NCBI GenBank assembly: GCA_023435855.1
Contig: JAEZLG010000173.1
Location: forward strand, 1-7,545
Origin: Bacillota bacterium
GTDB lineage: Bacteria; Bacillota; Clostridia; Christensenellales; CAG-138
Length of the DNA stretch: 7,545 bases
Direction of reading: 5' to 3'
The notes under the pieces are model-generated. The model did no database searches. It was not told where the DNA came from and worked only from the letters and a program-made list of their open reading frames with translations. The translations under genes were made by a program, and so were the position numbers. Positions 5,681 through 7,545 of this stretch are shown in pieces (position 1 is the first letter of the stretch; every line of letters begins with the position of its first letter).

Positions 5681-5734
5681 GCCCCTGCAGGTCGCTAAGC
5701 GGTAACACATTCGATACTCAGTCGGTGCAGGAGC
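5681..5734. other. Possible three-way-junction RNA element
   Basis: GCCCCTGCA (5681-5689) and TGCAGGAGC (5726-5734) pair over nine positions; in the minus-strand RNA the single non-Watson-Crick position is a G-U pair. Inside lie two small hairpins, CGC-TAA-GCG (5693-5701) and a 3-bp stem (5712-5714 with 5722-5724). In the minus-strand transcript it lies between the VanW and aminotransferase genes. I compared it from memory with common riboswitch cores and the hammerhead core and found no match. Only a short, interrupted T-run follows on the minus strand, so it is at best a weak terminator. Confidence 0.4.
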
Positions 5735-5768
5735 GATGCTAAATTTCTATAAAATACCTTGCGGCATA

Positions 5769-7310
5769 TCAGTTTGTGGGAATAACGGGTTCGGGGAGCG
5801 ACGCGTCTCCGGTGCCTATGGTGGTTTTGCCCTGTACGGCACGGTATTTATCGGTGTATAGCTCCACGGTCTCCTTAAGTTCGCCGTTGATATATTTATC
5901 GCGGTAAGCTATAGCAACATAGCCTGTGCGAGCGTTGATTTCCTTATAGGTAAAGCCTGTAGGCCAATCGGGGTTTTCGGTAACTATGGTTTCTTGGGGT
6001 TCTATAGTATCCGTCGTGACACCGCGAACCTTGTAGGTAACGCCTTCCGGTAAGGGTACCCCATAAAAGTACACAGTCATAGTATAATCTTCATCGTTCG
6101 CATACGCAAATATATAAAGCGTTGCGCCTGTATTGTTGACGAAGACGAGATTTGGTCCACCCGTGGACACGGTCGCATCAAGACCGTAATCCGCATAATG
6201 TGAGGGCCACGAATGGTGTTTGCGCTCCGTGACCTCGACCTCAGGGCCGTTACATAAAAGTGCGTTGTAAAGCGTGGTCGATACCTGGCAAATACCGCCG
6301 CCCGCTTGCATTTCGTAAGTGTTGCCGTTGACGATGCCCGGTGCGAGCGGCCAACCACCCGCCTCGGTGCGCGGTCCGATATACTCGTTAAAATCGAATG
6401 TACCGCCGGCAGGTATCACAGCGCCGTTTAATATGTTGGCTGCCTTACGGATATTGGCACGGCGATTCGCTGTTTTAAGGCTGCTTGTGGATCCGTACTC
6501 GGTTTGGAACTCAGAGCGAAGCTGTGTGTTGGCTTTAAGCCATTCAAGATCGTGCTGCGGCTCAGTCAAAACGAGCTCAGGCTCCAGCACAGCGTTGCGG
6601 CTGCCGCTCTTAAGCATATTTGTAATATCCGCTGCAAGTTCCGTTTTGTCGAGCAAGTAGCCCGAAGAACCCTCATGGAACGTAAAGTTCGGCGCATCCG
6701 ACCATGCGTCCGGCTCCGCGTAAGGCTCACTCGGAGCGGTATCGACCGCCGCGCTGATAGCGGCTATTGCTGTATTGAGCGCGTTTTCATCAGGCCAGAG
6801 GGTAACAGTAAAGTCTCTTCCGCTTTCCTCGAGCTCTTTGATTATCTTTTGGTTATTTACATAGGAATCAACCCGCCCAAGCTTAAGCGCTTCCAAGAGC
6901 ACTGCGTCGAGATCGCTTTTTAGCTTAAGGTCAGGTGCGGTCAAAAGCCAAAGAGAAGCTCCGTGCTTGATTGTAATGTTGACAGTGCGTGCTTGTGCCT
7001 CTATCTTTTTAAGCAACATGTCGCGCGCACCGGCATAGGTGAGCCCGCTTACGTCCACACCATTTATGCTAATCCCGGTAAAATAGGTGGACTCGTTGAT
7101 ATAAACGGCGGCGTCCTTAGCTTTGGGCGCGCCGAAAAGAAGCTCGGCAAATGCCGCGAGGACAAGAAGCCCCAGCATGATTACAAATATGCGCCGTGTT
7201 TTAAAAATGAGCGTCAGCAATCGGGAACGCTTGCTGTTGCGGCCGTTATTTTTTACCGCGTTTTTCTTGGGTGAATTGCCACCGCTGCGGTTTACGTGCG
7301 TAGATTCCAT
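5769..7310 (-). CDS. VanW-family envelope protein with YoaR-like and G5-like regions
   Basis: Membrane-anchored extracytoplasmic protein of 513 residues. A basic cytoplasmic tail (1-40) precedes one hydrophobic helix (about 41-59), so the bulk should lie outside the cell as a signal-anchor protein. Residues about 75-250 resemble the YoaR-like putative peptidoglycan-binding region. The VanW core spans about 279-407, with NRRANIRKAANILNG, GTFDFNEYIGPRTEAGG, GGGICQVSTTLYNA (337-350) and RKHHSWPSHY (363-372). The C-terminus, about 425-498, resembles a G5 domain, a fold thought to bind cell-wall sugars or proteins. VanW proteins are named for a vancomycin-resistance cluster gene, but their biochemical role is unresolved and most are, as here, chromosomal without van genes; resistance should not be inferred. 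AAGGGG lies 7 nt before ATG 7310, and a promoter lies just upstream. Base composition is GC-richer than the M28 gene. The family call is firm; the function is a cell-wall role by inference. Confidence 0.95.
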   Translation of the reverse strand: MESTHVNRSGGNSPKKNAVKNNGRNSKRSRLLTLIFKTRRIFVIMLGLLVLAAFAELLFGAPKAKDAAVYINESTYFTGISINGVDVSGLTYAGARDMLLKKIEAQARTVNITIKHGASLWLLTAPDLKLKSDLDAVLLEALKLGRVDSYVNNQKIIKELEESGRDFTVTLWPDENALNTAIAAISAAVDTAPSEPYAEPDAWSDAPNFTFHEGSSGYLLDKTELAADITNMLKSGSRNAVLEPELVLTEPQHDLEWLKANTQLRSEFQTEYGSTSSLKTANRRANIRKAANILNGAVIPAGGTFDFNEYIGPRTEAGGWPLAPGIVNGNTYEMQAGGGICQVSTTLYNALLCNGPEVEVTERKHHSWPSHYADYGLDATVSTGGPNLVFVNNTGATLYIFAYANDEDYTMTVYFYGVPLPEGVTYKVRGVTTDTIEPQETIVTENPDWPTGFTYKEINARTGYVAIAYRDKYINGELKETVELYTDKYRAVQGKTTIGTGDASLPEPVIPTN

Positions 7311-7340
7311 AGAAAATCCCCTTACCTTTACAACGGCTTC

Positions 7341-7369
7341 ATTATACCGTAAATTGGCGTAGCGAACAA
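7341..7369 (-). promoter_or_regulatory. Promoter of the VanW-family gene
   Basis: On the minus strand TATAAT (7341-7346) is a perfect -10, with TTGTTC (7364-7369, 3 of 6 to the -35) exactly 17 bp upstream. A start near 7334 gives a leader of about 25 nt that contains the AAGGGG ribosome binding site. Confidence 0.7.
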
Positions 7370-7506
7370 GGCAGTAAAATTAACAAACAGTGAACCTTAA
7401 GTGTGCTTTTTGCGGTGTTAGCAATCCCTTGCCCTATGTTAAGAATTTCAATTTCATATCCCGCCTCTGCTGGTATTCTGCGTTGTAGAAGCAAGCTTTG
7501 GTTGTC

Positions 7507-7535
7507 TTGTTATTCATAAAATTGGATAGTATAAT
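7507..7535 (+). promoter_or_regulatory. Divergent promoter for a gene beyond the right edge
   Basis: TTGTTA (7507-7512) and a perfect TATAAT (7530-7535) are separated by 17 bp. Its transcript would leave the window within a few bases. The 137 bp between this element and the VanW promoter contain no ORF, tRNA or clear hairpin that I can see. Confidence 0.65.
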
Positions 7536-7545
7536 GAGATAAGAA

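Noticed and set aside
5681..5734. Hammerhead ribozyme suggested by CTGAGTA and GAA in the minus-strand RNA
   Set aside because: The invariant CUGANGA core is not present and the stems do not have the hammerhead arrangement.
5769..7310. Vancomycin resistance determinant
   Set aside because: The VanW domain alone is widespread in susceptible Gram-positive bacteria; no vanHAX-type ligase, dehydrogenase or dipeptidase gene is nearby.

Overview
The window reads like chromosome of a Gram-positive, low-to-mid GC member of the Bacillota, most likely a clostridial lineage. The grounds are a PucR-type regulator, a VanW/YoaR-like envelope protein, strong AGGAG/GGGG ribosome binding sites, U-tailed intrinsic terminators and consensus sigma-A type promoters. 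No gene pins a genus. No phage, IS, CRISPR or plasmid gene is visible.

Layout, left to right. A PucR-family transcription regulator (3-1559, +) is closed by a strong intrinsic terminator (1609-1646). An AT-richer membrane-embedded M28 zinc peptidase (1772-3013, +) follows, apparently with its own promoter and a TTG start. Then comes a 433-bp non-coding block (3014-3446) packed with palindromes: an imperfect 49-bp repeat pair, three 25-bp-period hairpin units with a compensatory stem change, a long AT/GC hairpin, and two direct copies of a sequence resembling the 3' end of a tRNA. The block ends at a perfect 20-bp hairpin, the terminator of a tRNA-Leu(GAG) gene (3447-3529, -), which has a textbook promoter at 3562-3590. 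Next is a small cysteine-rich protein of unknown function (3738-4355, +), which converges on a PLP-dependent class I aminotransferase (4415-5593, -) across a shared bidirectional terminator (4365-4389). Upstream of the aminotransferase lie a possible three-way-junction RNA element (5681-5734) and a VanW-domain envelope protein (5769-7310, -) with its own promoter. The last 235 bp hold that promoter and a second, divergent promoter (7507-7535, +) for a gene beyond the right edge; no gene is seen between them.

The genes do not form one pathway; they look like separate housekeeping or accessory transcription units. The regulator's targets are probably left of the window. The aminotransferase and VanW genes share a strand and might be partly co-transcribed, but 175 bp of structured sequence separates them. 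The feature most worth following is the palindromic block next to the tRNA-Leu gene: it could be a dispersed repeat (MITE/REP-like) that carries tRNA-tail sequence, or a structured non-coding RNA. Sequence alone does not decide between these.
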